From: Neptuniibacter sp.
Lineage (GTDB): Bacteria > Pseudomonadota > Gammaproteobacteria > Pseudomonadales > Balneatricaceae
Assembly: GCF_024231755.1 (NCBI RefSeq)
Contig: NZ_JAAEQH010000284.1
Span: 1 to 33,948 of the forward strand
DNA length: 33,948 bases
Reading direction: 5' to 3'
Shown here: piece after piece, positions 9,269 to 16,942 of the stretch
How positions within the stretch are numbered: the stretch's first letter is position 1
Layout of the letters: each line of letters opens with the position of its first letter
Notes under the pieces: generated by a model
The model's database searches: none
What the model was told of the DNA's origin: nothing
Seen by the model: only the letters and a program-made list of their open reading frames with translations
Position numbers and translations under genes: made by a program

Positions 9269-12200
9269 TTACACTAGTAAAGGTGCAGTCCATGCATCGC
9301 CAAATACAAGATATGCTTCACCTGCTGATGAATCAGCATAAGGTGCGCCGATTAAGATGTCATCGATACCATCACCGTCTACATCACCGGCGCTGCTGAC
9401 TGAGAGGCCTGACTGATCATTCACATCAATACCGTTAAGGGTGAAACCGTTTTGGCCGCTTAAATCGCTGAGGTCAATGATGCCATTGGTAGAGGCACCA
9501 ATACCGGGGTGGCCATATATCAGATAGGTTTCACCGGCTGCTAAATTGCCATTAGGCGCAGCGGTTGTAGCACCGATCAGGATATCATCGTAACCATCAT
9601 TATTGATATCGCCTGCACTGCTAACCGAAACTGCAGATCGGTCAAATATATCAATACCAGGCAATACAAAACCATTTGTACCATCCAGGCTGGATAGATC
9701 GAAGCTTTCACTCCAGGTGTCATTATGCCCAAACACCACGTAGCTTTCGCCAATCAATAAGCCTGCACTATCCGCCCCGATCAAAATATCGTCGAATCCA
9801 TCACCATTAATATCGCCCGCGCTGCTCACCGAGCGCCCAGCACTATCGCCAGTATTGACACCATTAATTACAAAACCTTTGGGTCCTGTTAGACCTGCGG
9901 AACCATCCAGGTCGGAAAGATCAATACTGCCAGATGCCCCGATAGTGTTGCTACCAAATACCAGATAAGTCTCACCTGCTCCGCTTTTGTTATCGGGATC
10001 TGCTCCATTGGCCCCAATCAGAATGTCGTCGATGCCGTCACCGTTAATATCCCCGGCGCTGCTCACCGATGTGCCAGAATAATCATTTTGATCTATTCCA
10101 TTTAAGACAAAACCATTGGTGCCATCTAGGCTTGATAGGTCCAGACTCGCATCCCAGACATGGCTACTGACTCGACCAAAAATTACATAACTTTCGCCCG
10201 CGGATGAGTTTCCGTCTGGGTCAGCTTGTTCAGCCCCGATAAGAATGTCGTCGATGCCGTCACCGTTAATATCCCCGGCGCTGCTCACCGATGTGCCAGA
10301 ATAATCTGGGGCATCAATTCCATTAATAACAAAGCCTTTGGGCCCAGTTAGGCTCGCAGAGCCATCTAGGTCGGACAGTTCCAGGCTGCCAGAAGCTGCA
10401 ATATTACTGCCGCCAAACACTAGGTAGGTTTCACCAGCATTAAGCCCTGCGTTTTTGGCGCCGATAAGAATATCGTCATAACCATCATTATTAATATCTC
10501 CGGCACTACTCACGGATTCCCCTGCTTGATCGGCAGAGTCAATGCCCTTTAAGACAAAACCGTTGCTGCCATCTAAACTGGAGAGGTCCAGACTGGAAAT
10601 GTCGCCGAGATCCTCATCGCCATATACCAAGTAGGTTTCACCCGTGAGGTTGGCGTTGTGAGCGCCGATCAGAATATCGTCAAATCCGTCACCATTGATA
10701 TCTCCGGCACTGCTTACTGAATAACCTGCGTCATCTATGCCGTTAAATACCAAGCCGTTTGAGCCATCAAGCGTGCTTAACTCAAGGGTAGCGGGGCCAA
10801 AACCTGTACCCAGGCCGACGAGGCTGAGATCGTCTATGATGACAGCATCAGAGCTTGGGGCTTGTACAATAAATGTATCAATAGCACCCCAGTCTAATCT
10901 TTCGTTTGATACGGTATCAGCACTGGTAATGAGGGTTTCACTGTAGATAATTTCATTATCAATCAAACCGAATAACTGGACGGAAACATTATTGTTAGAT
11001 GAAGTGTTAAGCGCGAATGCTTCAACGATAATAGGTTGGTCAGAGTGGCCGCTAACGCTTAGGCTTGATTCAGGCCCAATTACACCGTACTGGCTCGTAT
11101 TTGTTAAAAAGCCTGCTGGTTGAATGATATCTAGATCCCCTACCACAAAATCTGGGAAAAAGTTTAGATAATCGCCTTCTTCCATACTCAGTATGAACAA
11201 ATCTTCGTCGGTCAGAAAACCTTGACCTCCTACTTCCCAATTAAATCCAAAGTAAGGGATATCATTATCAATAGCGGTACCAAGAAGAGGAACAGGTGCG
11301 ATGATAGGAAAGAGGTTCAGTTCTTCAAAGTCTATAACTTGCTCCGTGCCGTTAAGATAAACCGTTGCGGTATCTTCGCCTCCATTGCCATCGCTAATGG
11401 TATAAGTGAAGGAATCGAGTTGCCCGGGAGCTGCGCCATCTAAATCATATAACAGCCCGTTAGAACCTGTATCCAGGCTCACTAAAGCGCCTAAATCTGT
11501 TTCTATCGGGGTATTTGAGTCAAGGGAAATATCATGACCATTGATGGCAATGATAGTCAGATCATTGTCATCAAAGTCGCTATCGTTGTCTAGTACATCA
11601 ATAGAGGTAGGTACAAGATTTTGGTAGATTTCTTGGTAATCGAATACTGCATTGGGTGCAGTATTGCCGTCATCGATAACGGTTACAGTTGCCCGTGATG
11701 ACAGTCCATCGTAGCTATAGTTGAAGAAGAAGTTTTCAGCCCCTTCAGGATCATCGTCACTATTAACATTAATAGAAACCTGAAGTTCTGAGATGCCCAT
11801 TTCGAAAAAGGCAAAACCACCAAAGCTACTGAAATCATTGGCGTTTGCGCTGCCTTCCTCTGTAGCGAAATTTACCAGGGTTTCGGTATATAAGCCGCCA
11901 GTGCGTTCTAAGACAAGAGTGGCGACACCGTCTGCTTCTTGTACTTGAATATCTTCAACAGTGATGCGTGCATGTTCGTTGATGTGCTCTACAAACTCTT
12001 CAAGGTTATCCAGTGCTTCAGTCAGGCTTGTCGGATCATCCATTATAGTGCCAAGCCAGTTAGCTGCATGTTGCGCTGCAAAGCTACCCACATATTCTGT
12101 GGTTTGCCCGTCTGCTTCAAGATCAGCTAAGTATTGGGTGAAGGTTTCTGCCGCAGCTAGCCTATTAGCAACAACTTGGGCATCTGTGTTTTGCGCGCCG

Positions 12201-12526
12201 TTTAACAGTTCTAATGCGATTGACTGAGGTGTGACATCAGGATTGTTTTCCAGTTGGAATACCCAGGCGTCAATAATTTCCTGAGATTCAGGGTCGCGAC
12301 CAAAGAGTTGGTTGTAGAGTAAGGAGATAGTTTCAGCAGGAGATAGTCCACCAAAGCGCGCTTGGGCTTCAGGTGAATTGGCGAATGCATCGATAATTTC
12401 TGAAGGGTCTCCGCCTGCTTGTTCCAGCACTGCACACCAAGCCTCTAATCCACCGGGGTCGGCAGGCCGTCCGTAATATGCGATATACAGTTTTTGGACG
12501 GTTTCATAATATGCGCTGGAACTCAT
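9269..12526 (-). CDS. Large DUF4214 / Calx-beta / FG-GAP seven-bladed propeller protein, probably secreted
   Basis: A 1085-residue acidic protein. The N-terminal ~150 residues carry two DUF4214-like units (LYIAYYGRPADPGGLEAW and LYNQLFGRDPESQEIIDAW). A Calx-beta-like segment follows (about 190-288), then a cadherin/VCBS-like domain with IDVLDNDSDFDDNDL and FTYTISDGNGGEDTATVYL (about 290-393) and a beta-rich linker. The last ~500 residues have seven FG-GAP repeats, each with SVSSAGDINGDGxDDILIGA and GETYLVFG, the DxDxDG calcium-binding loop of integrin-like beta-propellers. There is no N-terminal signal peptide. The hydrophobic end (TAPLLV) would suit type I secretion, but no RTX nonapeptides or transporter genes are seen nearby. 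AAGGGAAG precedes the ATG. Extracellular adhesion or substrate binding is inferred, not shown. Confidence 0.88.
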   Translation of the reverse strand: MSSSAYYETVQKLYIAYYGRPADPGGLEAWCAVLEQAGGDPSEIIDAFANSPEAQARFGGLSPAETISLLYNQLFGRDPESQEIIDAWVFQLENNPDVTPQSIALELLNGAQNTDAQVVANRLAAAETFTQYLADLEADGQTTEYVGSFAAQHAANWLGTIMDDPTSLTEALDNLEEFVEHINEHARITVEDIQVQEADGVATLVLERTGGLYTETLVNFATEEGSANANDFSSFGGFAFFEMGISELQVSINVNSDDDPEGAENFFFNYSYDGLSSRATVTVIDDGNTAPNAVFDYQEIYQNLVPTSIDVLDNDSDFDDNDLTIIAINGHDISLDSNTPIETDLGALVSLDTGSNGLLYDLDGAAPGQLDSFTYTISDGNGGEDTATVYLNGTEQVIDFEELNLFPIIAPVPLLGTAIDNDIPYFGFNWEVGGQGFLTDEDLFILSMEEGDYLNFFPDFVVGDLDIIQPAGFLTNTSQYGVIGPESSLSVSGHSDQPIIVEAFALNTSSNNNVSVQLFGLIDNEIIYSETLITSADTVSNERLDWGAIDTFIVQAPSSDAVIIDDLSLVGLGTGFGPATLELSTLDGSNGLVFNGIDDAGYSVSSAGDINGDGFDDILIGAHNANLTGETYLVYGDEDLGDISSLDLSSLDGSNGFVLKGIDSADQAGESVSSAGDINNDGYDDILIGAKNAGLNAGETYLVFGGSNIAASGSLELSDLDGSASLTGPKGFVINGIDAPDYSGTSVSSAGDINGDGIDDILIGAEQADPDGNSSAGESYVIFGRVSSHVWDASLDLSSLDGTNGFVLNGIDQNDYSGTSVSSAGDINGDGIDDILIGANGADPDNKSGAGETYLVFGSNTIGASGSIDLSDLDGSAGLTGPKGFVINGVNTGDSAGRSVSSAGDINGDGFDDILIGADSAGLLIGESYVVFGHNDTWSESFDLSSLDGTNGFVLPGIDIFDRSAVSVSSAGDINNDGYDDILIGATTAAPNGNLAAGETYLIYGHPGIGASTNGIIDLSDLSGQNGFTLNGIDVNDQSGLSVSSAGDVDGDGIDDILIGAPYADSSAGEAYLVFGDAWTAPLLV
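10020..10084. repeat. 65-bp exact internal repeat, copy 1
   Basis: This stretch is identical to 10242-10306, 222 bases away, and encodes the Ca-loop core of two neighbouring FG-GAP blades. Other blades are similar but differ at many silent positions, so these two copies look recently duplicated or homogenised. Confidence 0.85.
10242..10306. repeat. 65-bp exact internal repeat, copy 2
   Basis: Second copy of the exact repeat found at 10020-10084 within the FG-GAP region of the same gene. Confidence 0.85.
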
Positions 12527-12766
12527 AATCTTCCCTTTATCCCTTGAATTGCTGCGATATGCTTAAAGCAAATTTTACCAATAGTATCCAGTAGGCTTTC
12601 AATCTGGAATCAATACAGCTTTCTTTGCTGCTAAAGTATAAGAGCGTATGCCTGTGCAGAAACTAATCAGTTTTTTAAGTTAGATGTCGGCTGTTTTTCC
12701 TAGGGTTTTGAATAGTATTAAGTGGGCATCTTGGAAGGGTTCTATGATTTAGTTAATGCTTACGTA

Positions 12767-13198
12767 TCAGGCTTCTTTCATCACTTTATTCATAAAGGCT
12801 TTAGGTACACTCTGAACCCTGCGAGCCTCATAGTCGAAGAATACGACCCCTGTTTTGGCGTGTGCGACTTCAACTGCTGTGTTCTTGTTGGATATCAGGT
12901 AGAAAAAATCGCAGCCGTATTTATTGAAGTCACCTACAGTGATATCGATCTGTAGCTGATCGCCATGAAAGCCTTCAGCTTTATAGACGATAGCTGAGTC
13001 AGTCATGATTAGCCCCAGGCCCTCGATGTTTAGTTCTGAGTAGTGGTAATGACTGAGAAAACGTACGCGTGCTTCGTGAATCAGAGAGAGCATCGCATCG
13101 TTACTCAGATGTCCGCCATAGTTGATGTCACTGATTCTTACAGGTAGTTCTGTTGAGAAAATATAGTTGTCCGGCATATCGATCTTAATGCGGGCCAT
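12767..13198 (-). CDS. 4HBT-type acyl-CoA thioesterase (YbgC/FadM-like)
   Basis: A 143-residue protein, typical for a single hotdog-fold thioesterase. RISDINYGGHLSND near residues 20-33 matches the 4HBT active-site region (Asp then a GHLxN turn), followed by an HEARVRFL helix. The family hydrolyses acyl-CoA or acyl-ACP thioesters in the cytoplasm; the exact substrate cannot be read here. AAGGAAA precedes the ATG by a suitable distance. It starts 16 bases after the bioA stop and is probably co-transcribed with it, which hints at a role near acyl-thioester or biotin metabolism (inference). A broken partial copy lies at 8757-9038, so the FG-GAP gene is bracketed by two same-orientation copies. 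Confidence 0.88.
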   Translation of the reverse strand: MARIKIDMPDNYIFSTELPVRISDINYGGHLSNDAMLSLIHEARVRFLSHYHYSELNIEGLGLIMTDSAIVYKAEGFHGDQLQIDITVGDFNKYGCDFFYLISNKNTAVEVAHAKTGVVFFDYEARRVQSVPKAFMNKVMKEA

Positions 13199-13214
13199 GG
13201 TGTTTCCTTATCGC

Positions 13215-14504
13215 TTAACTATTTCTGTATTCTGCTACTGATTCAACCATACCGGAGGTAAGTTGCTCAAGATCTTCGTCGGTCATCACGTACGGTGGCA
13301 TCACATAAACCAATTTTCCGAATGGACGTATCCAGAGACCGCGTTTGATAAACAGTTTCTGGATTTCGGTGGTGTTAACCGCTTCTTTCATCTCAATAAC
13401 GCCGATAGCACCCAGACAGCGAACATCAGCTACATTAACAAGCTCTTTGGCTGCAGCTAAGCCTTGCTTTAGCCCTTGTTCGATGCGCTTAACGTTTTCC
13501 TGCCAATTGTTTTGCTGAAGTAATTCCAGACTCTTATTCGCAACTGCACAAGCGAGAGGGTTGCCCATAAAGGTTGGGCCGTGCATAAAACAGCCTGCCC
13601 CGCCCTGAGAGATGGTTTCACCAATGTGAGTCGTTGTGAGAGTTGCTGCCAGGGTCATATAACCGCCGGTAAGTGCTTTTCCTAGGCAGAGAATGTCAGG
13701 TTGTATTTCCGCGTGTTCACAGGCAAATAGTTTTCCAATGCGACCAAAGCCAGTAGCGATCTCATCCGCTATTAACAAAACGTTATATGTATCACAGAGC
13801 TGGCGTGCATGTTTCAGATATTCCGGAGAGTAGAAGCGCATACCTCCAGCGCCCTGCACGATCGGTTCGAGAATCAGTGCGGCGATGTTGGGGTGGTTTT
13901 CCTTAAGTAATTTATGCAGGCCTTCAATGTCCTGTTCGGCCCATTGATCGTCAAAACCTATTTGTGGTGCAGGTGCGAAAAAGTGTTCTGGTAATACCCC
14001 AGTGAAGATTTCGTGCATACCGGTTACAGGGTCACAGACTGACATCGCGCCAAACGTATCGCCGTGGTAGCCGTTACGAATGGTCAGCAGTTTGTGTTTT
14101 TCCGGTTTTCCTTGGGCGTGCCAGTATTGGATTGCCATTTTAATGGCTACTTCTGCAGCAACTGATCCTGAATCAGCAAGAAAGACCTTATCCAGCCCCT
14201 CTGGAGTCATATCAACTAGCTTTCGACAAAGTTCAATTGCTGGTTCGTGAGTGAGTCCGCCGAACATGACATGAGACATCTTATCAATCTGAGCATGCGC
14301 TGCTGCATTTAGTTCAGGATGACTGTAACCGTGAATCACTGACCACCAGGATGCCATGCCATCTATCAACTCTCGTCCATCAGCCAGCTTCAGGCGAACG
14401 CCACTAGCAGATTCCACCGGGTACATAGGGGGTGGATTGATCATAGATGAGTAAGGGTGCCAGATATGTTGCTGGTCAAAAGCGATCTGCTCAGAAGAGA
14501 TCAT
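13215..14504 (-). CDS. bioA: Adenosylmethionine-8-amino-7-oxononanoate aminotransferase BioA
   Basis: A 429-residue class III aminotransferase that converts 7-keto-8-aminopelargonate to 7,8-diaminopelargonate, using S-adenosylmethionine as amino donor and PLP as cofactor. Family marks are [13 protein letters not shown] at the N-terminus, [47 protein letters not shown], and [10 protein letters not shown] with the PLP lysine near residue 276. The frame is open 7 codons further up to ATG 14525, but ATG 14504 is chosen because AAGGAAA lies 8 bases before it and the result matches the length and start of known BioA proteins. It is separated from the bioBFHCD operon by about 8 kb and transcribed in the opposite direction. 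Confidence 0.97.
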   Translation of the reverse strand: MISSEQIAFDQQHIWHPYSSMINPPPMYPVESASGVRLKLADGRELIDGMASWWSVIHGYSHPELNAAAHAQIDKMSHVMFGGLTHEPAIELCRKLVDMTPEGLDKVFLADSGSVAAEVAIKMAIQYWHAQGKPEKHKLLTIRNGYHGDTFGAMSVCDPVTGMHEIFTGVLPEHFFAPAPQIGFDDQWAEQDIEGLHKLLKENHPNIAALILEPIVQGAGGMRFYSPEYLKHARQLCDTYNVLLIADEIATGFGRIGKLFACEHAEIQPDILCLGKALTGGYMTLAATLTTTHIGETISQGGAGCFMHGPTFMGNPLACAVANKSLELLQQNNWQENVKRIEQGLKQGLAAAKELVNVADVRCLGAIGVIEMKEAVNTTEIQKLFIKRGLWIRPFGKLVYVMPPYVMTDEDLEQLTSGMVESVAEYRNS

Positions 14505-14666
14505 GTTGGCCGTTTCCTTTGTCATAAGGTGTAAGTTCGGAGGTCATTTTCAGTGAACTGTTAGCTAAAAGGAAGATCTTTGACCAAAGTTTTAGGGAAC
14601 CAATTGATAGTAATGTGCTCTATTAACCAGAGATTGAGCGCGGGAATAAAAAAGAAAACTTTTTTT

Positions 14667-14694
14667 GAAACTTTATTCTCAACCCTCAGTCACA
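14667..14694 (+). promoter_or_regulatory. Candidate ECF-sigma (sigma-E-like) promoter for hvfA
   Basis: GAAACTT at 14667-14673 and GTCACA at 14689-14694 are exactly 15 bases apart, resembling the GGAACTT-N15-GTCTAA pattern of RpoE-type sigma factors. It would give a 5' leader of roughly 75 bases before the hvfA ATG. No sigma/anti-sigma gene is present in the window, so this is pattern-based only. The rest of the bioA-hvfA gap (14505-14775) shows no other gene. Confidence 0.35.
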
Positions 14695-14775
14695 AAACGC
14701 AAGAGCAGTGACAGGCTCTCGAAAAAATCAATCGTAAGCAAGATTACAAAAATGAATAACTGGGGTGAATCAAAA

Positions 14776-15219
14776 ATGGCTAAGAATTCTTCTGTAAAAC
14801 CTATGGTAGCTGCTGTTGGTGCGGCGTTCATTGCTGGCATGGCTACTGCACCTGTTGCGACTGCTGCAGAGAATCCTTTTGCTACGTCTGAACTTTCTTC
14901 AGGTTATAGCCAGCAGGTTGCTATGAATGAAGGTAAGTGCGGCGAAGGCAAGTGCGGTGGTAAAGCTGAGAAGTCTGAAGGCAAATGCGGTGAAGGCAAA
15001 TGCGGCGGCGATAAAGCTGGTAAGTCTGAAGGCAAGTGCGGTGAAGGCAAATGTGGCGGCGATAAAGCTGGCAAGTCTGAAGGTAAGTGTGGCGAAGGTA
15101 AGTGTGGTGGTTCTAAGGCATCTTCCGAAGGTAAGTGTGGCGAAGGTAAATGCGGTGGTTCCAAAGCGTCTTCTTCAGAAGGCAAGTGCGGTGAAGGCAA
15201 ATGCGGTGGTTCTAAATAA
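14776..15219 (+). CDS. hvfA: HvfA-type Cys-rich RiPP precursor (EGKCG repeat protein)
   Basis: A 147-residue precursor. Residues 1-31 form a Sec signal peptide (MAKNSS, hydrophobic core, then VATAA before ENPF). Residues 32-51 form a short spacer. Residues 52-147 hold six units of EGKCGEGKCGG separated by K/S/A/D linkers, giving twelve EGKCG motifs and twelve cysteines, all inside the repeats. EGKCG-repeat peptides paired with DUF692 and DUF2063 proteins are the HvfA family described in Haemophilus and others. There the MNIO enzyme oxidises the Cys within EGKCG to a thioamide/oxazolone-type, copper-binding group. ATG 14776 is preferred over an in-frame ATG at 14665, which would bury the signal peptide behind 37 basic residues; GGGGTG lies 9 bases before it. 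It heads the hvfABCD operon. Confidence 0.92.
   Translation: MAKNSSVKPMVAAVGAAFIAGMATAPVATAAENPFATSELSSGYSQQVAMNEGKCGEGKCGGKAEKSEGKCGEGKCGGDKAGKSEGKCGEGKCGGDKAGKSEGKCGEGKCGGSKASSEGKCGEGKCGGSKASSSEGKCGEGKCGGSK
14929..15216 (+). repeat. Six-unit in-frame tandem repeat coding for EGKCGEGKCGG
   Basis: Six imperfect units of about 48-54 bases each code for EGKCGEGKCGG plus a linker. Linkers are KAEKS, DKAGKS (twice), SKASS, SKASSS and a terminal SK, so the units fall into two sub-families. Silent differences (GGT/GGC, TGC/TGT) show that the units are not all recent copies. Confidence 0.9.
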
Positions 15220-15246
15220 TCACTGCTATATTTCATAGCAATTTCT

Positions 15247-15271
15247 GGCCCTGCAATGCGGGGCCTTTTTC
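15247..15271 (+). terminator. Intrinsic terminator between hvfA and hvfB
   Basis: GGCCCTGC and GCGGGGCC form a strong GC-rich stem with a tiny loop, followed directly by TTTTTCTCTT. It lies 27 bases after the hvfA stop and just before the hvfB start. It would give an abundant precursor transcript and lower, read-through expression of the modifying enzymes. Confidence 0.85.
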
Positions 15272-15291
15272 TCTTCAAAGCGAGTTTAATA

Positions 15292-16143
15292 ATGGTTGAT
15301 AAACAGTATCCGGTTTCAGGGGCAGGCTTTGGTTACAGGCGCTGCATGAGCGAAACACTTAAAGATGCTGATGCTACTGCATTCGATTTTCTGGAGATCG
15401 CTCCGGAAAACTGGATCGGATTAGGTGGACGCTTCGGTAAAGCATTCCGCCGATATACCGAACAGTTTCCGTTTATCGCCCATGGTCTATCTTTGTCCAT
15501 TGGTGGACCAACACCACTGGATATGGAATTTCTTAATAAACTCAAAGCTTTCTTGGCTGAGCATAATATCCGTGCCTATTCAGAACATCTGAGTTATTGC
15601 TCAGATGATGGACATCTTTATGATTTGATGCCAATTCCTTTTACGGAAGAAGCAGTTAAATATGTAGCGGATCGAATTCGTCAGGTACAGGATGTTCTGG
15701 AACAGAAAATAGCGATGGAAAATGTCTCTTATTACGCTGCTCCGGGTTCAGAGATGAGTGAGCAGGAGTTTCTGTTGGCAGTTCTAGAAGAGGCCGATTG
15801 TGAATTGCTGTTGGATGTGAATAACATCTATGTAAACAGCATCAACCATAAATACGATGCTGAGGCTTTTCTTAAGGCGATGCCAGCAGAGCGTATTATG
15901 TACCTGCATATTGCGGGTCACTATAACGAAGCGGAAGACCTTATCGTGGATACCCATGGTGCGGATGTTGTTGATCCGGTGTGGAATCTCCTCCAGAAAA
16001 CCTACGATCATTTTGGTGTCGTACCAACCCTATTAGAGCGAGACTTTAATATTCCTCCAATACCTGAGTTACTGCAGGAAGTGGAACAGGTCCGTTTTTA
16101 TCAGAATCAATGGAAAATGAGCCATGCAAAAACAGTTGCCTGA
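15292..16143 (+). CDS. hvfB: MNIO-family (DUF692) RiPP-modifying enzyme HvfB
   Basis: A 283-residue TIM-barrel protein of the multinuclear non-heme iron oxidative (MNIO, DUF692) family. Visible family motifs are PVSGAGFGYRR, DFLEIAPENWIG, H64 in FIAHGLSLSIGG, E98-H99 in YSEHLSY, E143-N144 in AMENVSYY, DVNNIYVN (D175, N177), H206 and H210 in LHIAGH, D220-H222 in DTHG, and LLERDFNIP (E249, D251). These are the usual metal-ligand and substrate positions. Members oxidise cysteines in ribosomal peptides in the cytoplasm; here the substrate should be the EGKCG repeats of hvfA. ATG 15292 is chosen over 15256 because the earlier start lies inside the terminator stem; the ribosome-binding site is weak. 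It overlaps hvfC by 20 bases. Confidence 0.93.
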   Translation: MVDKQYPVSGAGFGYRRCMSETLKDADATAFDFLEIAPENWIGLGGRFGKAFRRYTEQFPFIAHGLSLSIGGPTPLDMEFLNKLKAFLAEHNIRAYSEHLSYCSDDGHLYDLMPIPFTEEAVKYVADRIRQVQDVLEQKIAMENVSYYAAPGSEMSEQEFLLAVLEEADCELLLDVNNIYVNSINHKYDAEAFLKAMPAERIMYLHIAGHYNEAEDLIVDTHGADVVDPVWNLLQKTYDHFGVVPTLLERDFNIPPIPELLQEVEQVRFYQNQWKMSHAKTVA

Positions 16144-16900
16144 ACGACCTCATTTTCAACAGTTGCAGTATCAGTTTGCTGCACATATCCGAAATCCTGA
16201 TAAATATGAAAAACCAGCGGATATAGAAGATCGCCGGATGGGTATTTATCGGGATCTGTTCTTCAACAATGTTGAAGGTTTTCTATCTGGGAATTTCCCG
16301 GTTTTTAAGCAGCTCTGTGCGGATGATTACTGGCAGAGAGTAGCTCGAAACTTTTTTGATAACCACCACTGTCATACCCCTTACTTTCTGGAAATTGGTC
16401 AGGAGTTTATGGCGTATGTGGCTAATGAGCGGGAGCCAGAGGATGAAGATCCAGTCTTCATGCAAGAGCTACTGCATTACGAGTGGGTGGAATTAGCTTT
16501 AGATGCCTCCGAGGTAGAGCTGCCCCTGGATGATGTGGATGCGAATGGTGATCTGCTCGCAGGGCATCCGGTACAGTCGCCACTGGCTTGGTTGCTGTCC
16601 TATCAATTCCCTGTGCATTGTATTCGTCCGGAATATCAACCGGACAAACCTTCAGAACAACCGACATTTCTGATTGCATACCGGAATCGGGAAGATGAGG
16701 TGAACTTTATGGAGGTGAACTCTGTAACAGGTCGCCTTTTATATCTGTTATCTGAGGATGAAAACCTGAGAGGGGAGCAGGCTTTGCGGCAGATTGCAGA
16801 AGAGATGAAACATCCCGAGCCGCAACAGGTAGTCAATGGTGGTTTAGATACTTTGGAACATTTGCGGGCCAAAGGAATCATACTAGGAACAAAACAATAA
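16124..16900 (+). CDS. hvfC: DUF2063 partner protein HvfC
   Basis: A 258-residue DUF2063 protein, the standard partner of DUF692/MNIO enzymes. The N-terminal helical domain has YRDLFFNNVEGFLSGNFPVF and CHTPYFLEIGQEFMAYV; the C-terminal half (about 165-258) is a winged-helix-like region with LLYLLSEDENLRGEQALRQIAEE. In characterised MNIO systems the partner binds the precursor leader or repeat and delivers it to the enzyme; here that role is inferred from family and position. The gene begins inside the end of hvfB, consistent with coupled translation and a fixed ratio of the two proteins. The stop is 42 bases before the DoxX gene. Confidence 0.92.
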   Translation: MQKQLPERPHFQQLQYQFAAHIRNPDKYEKPADIEDRRMGIYRDLFFNNVEGFLSGNFPVFKQLCADDYWQRVARNFFDNHHCHTPYFLEIGQEFMAYVANEREPEDEDPVFMQELLHYEWVELALDASEVELPLDDVDANGDLLAGHPVQSPLAWLLSYQFPVHCIRPEYQPDKPSEQPTFLIAYRNREDEVNFMEVNSVTGRLLYLLSEDENLRGEQALRQIAEEMKHPEPQQVVNGGLDTLEHLRAKGIILGTKQ

Positions 16901-16942
16901 TTATCACTGTGCATAGCTGTACAGGTTTTAAAGGGTGAAATC

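Noticed and set aside
9330..10730. Regular ~200-bp spaced repeats as a possible DNA satellite or array
   Set aside because: They correspond to the seven FG-GAP blades of the encoded protein.
12722..12955. Plus-strand frame opposite the thioesterase
   Set aside because: Antisense of a clear 4HBT gene; no start signals.
14929..15216. Possible CRISPR-like array
   Set aside because: The repeats are contiguous and in frame with coding sequence, without unique spacers or cas genes.
14904..15278. Minus-strand frame with repeated PPHLPSPHLPS
   Set aside because: It is the exact antisense of the EGKCG repeats of hvfA; the regular look comes from the real gene on the plus strand.
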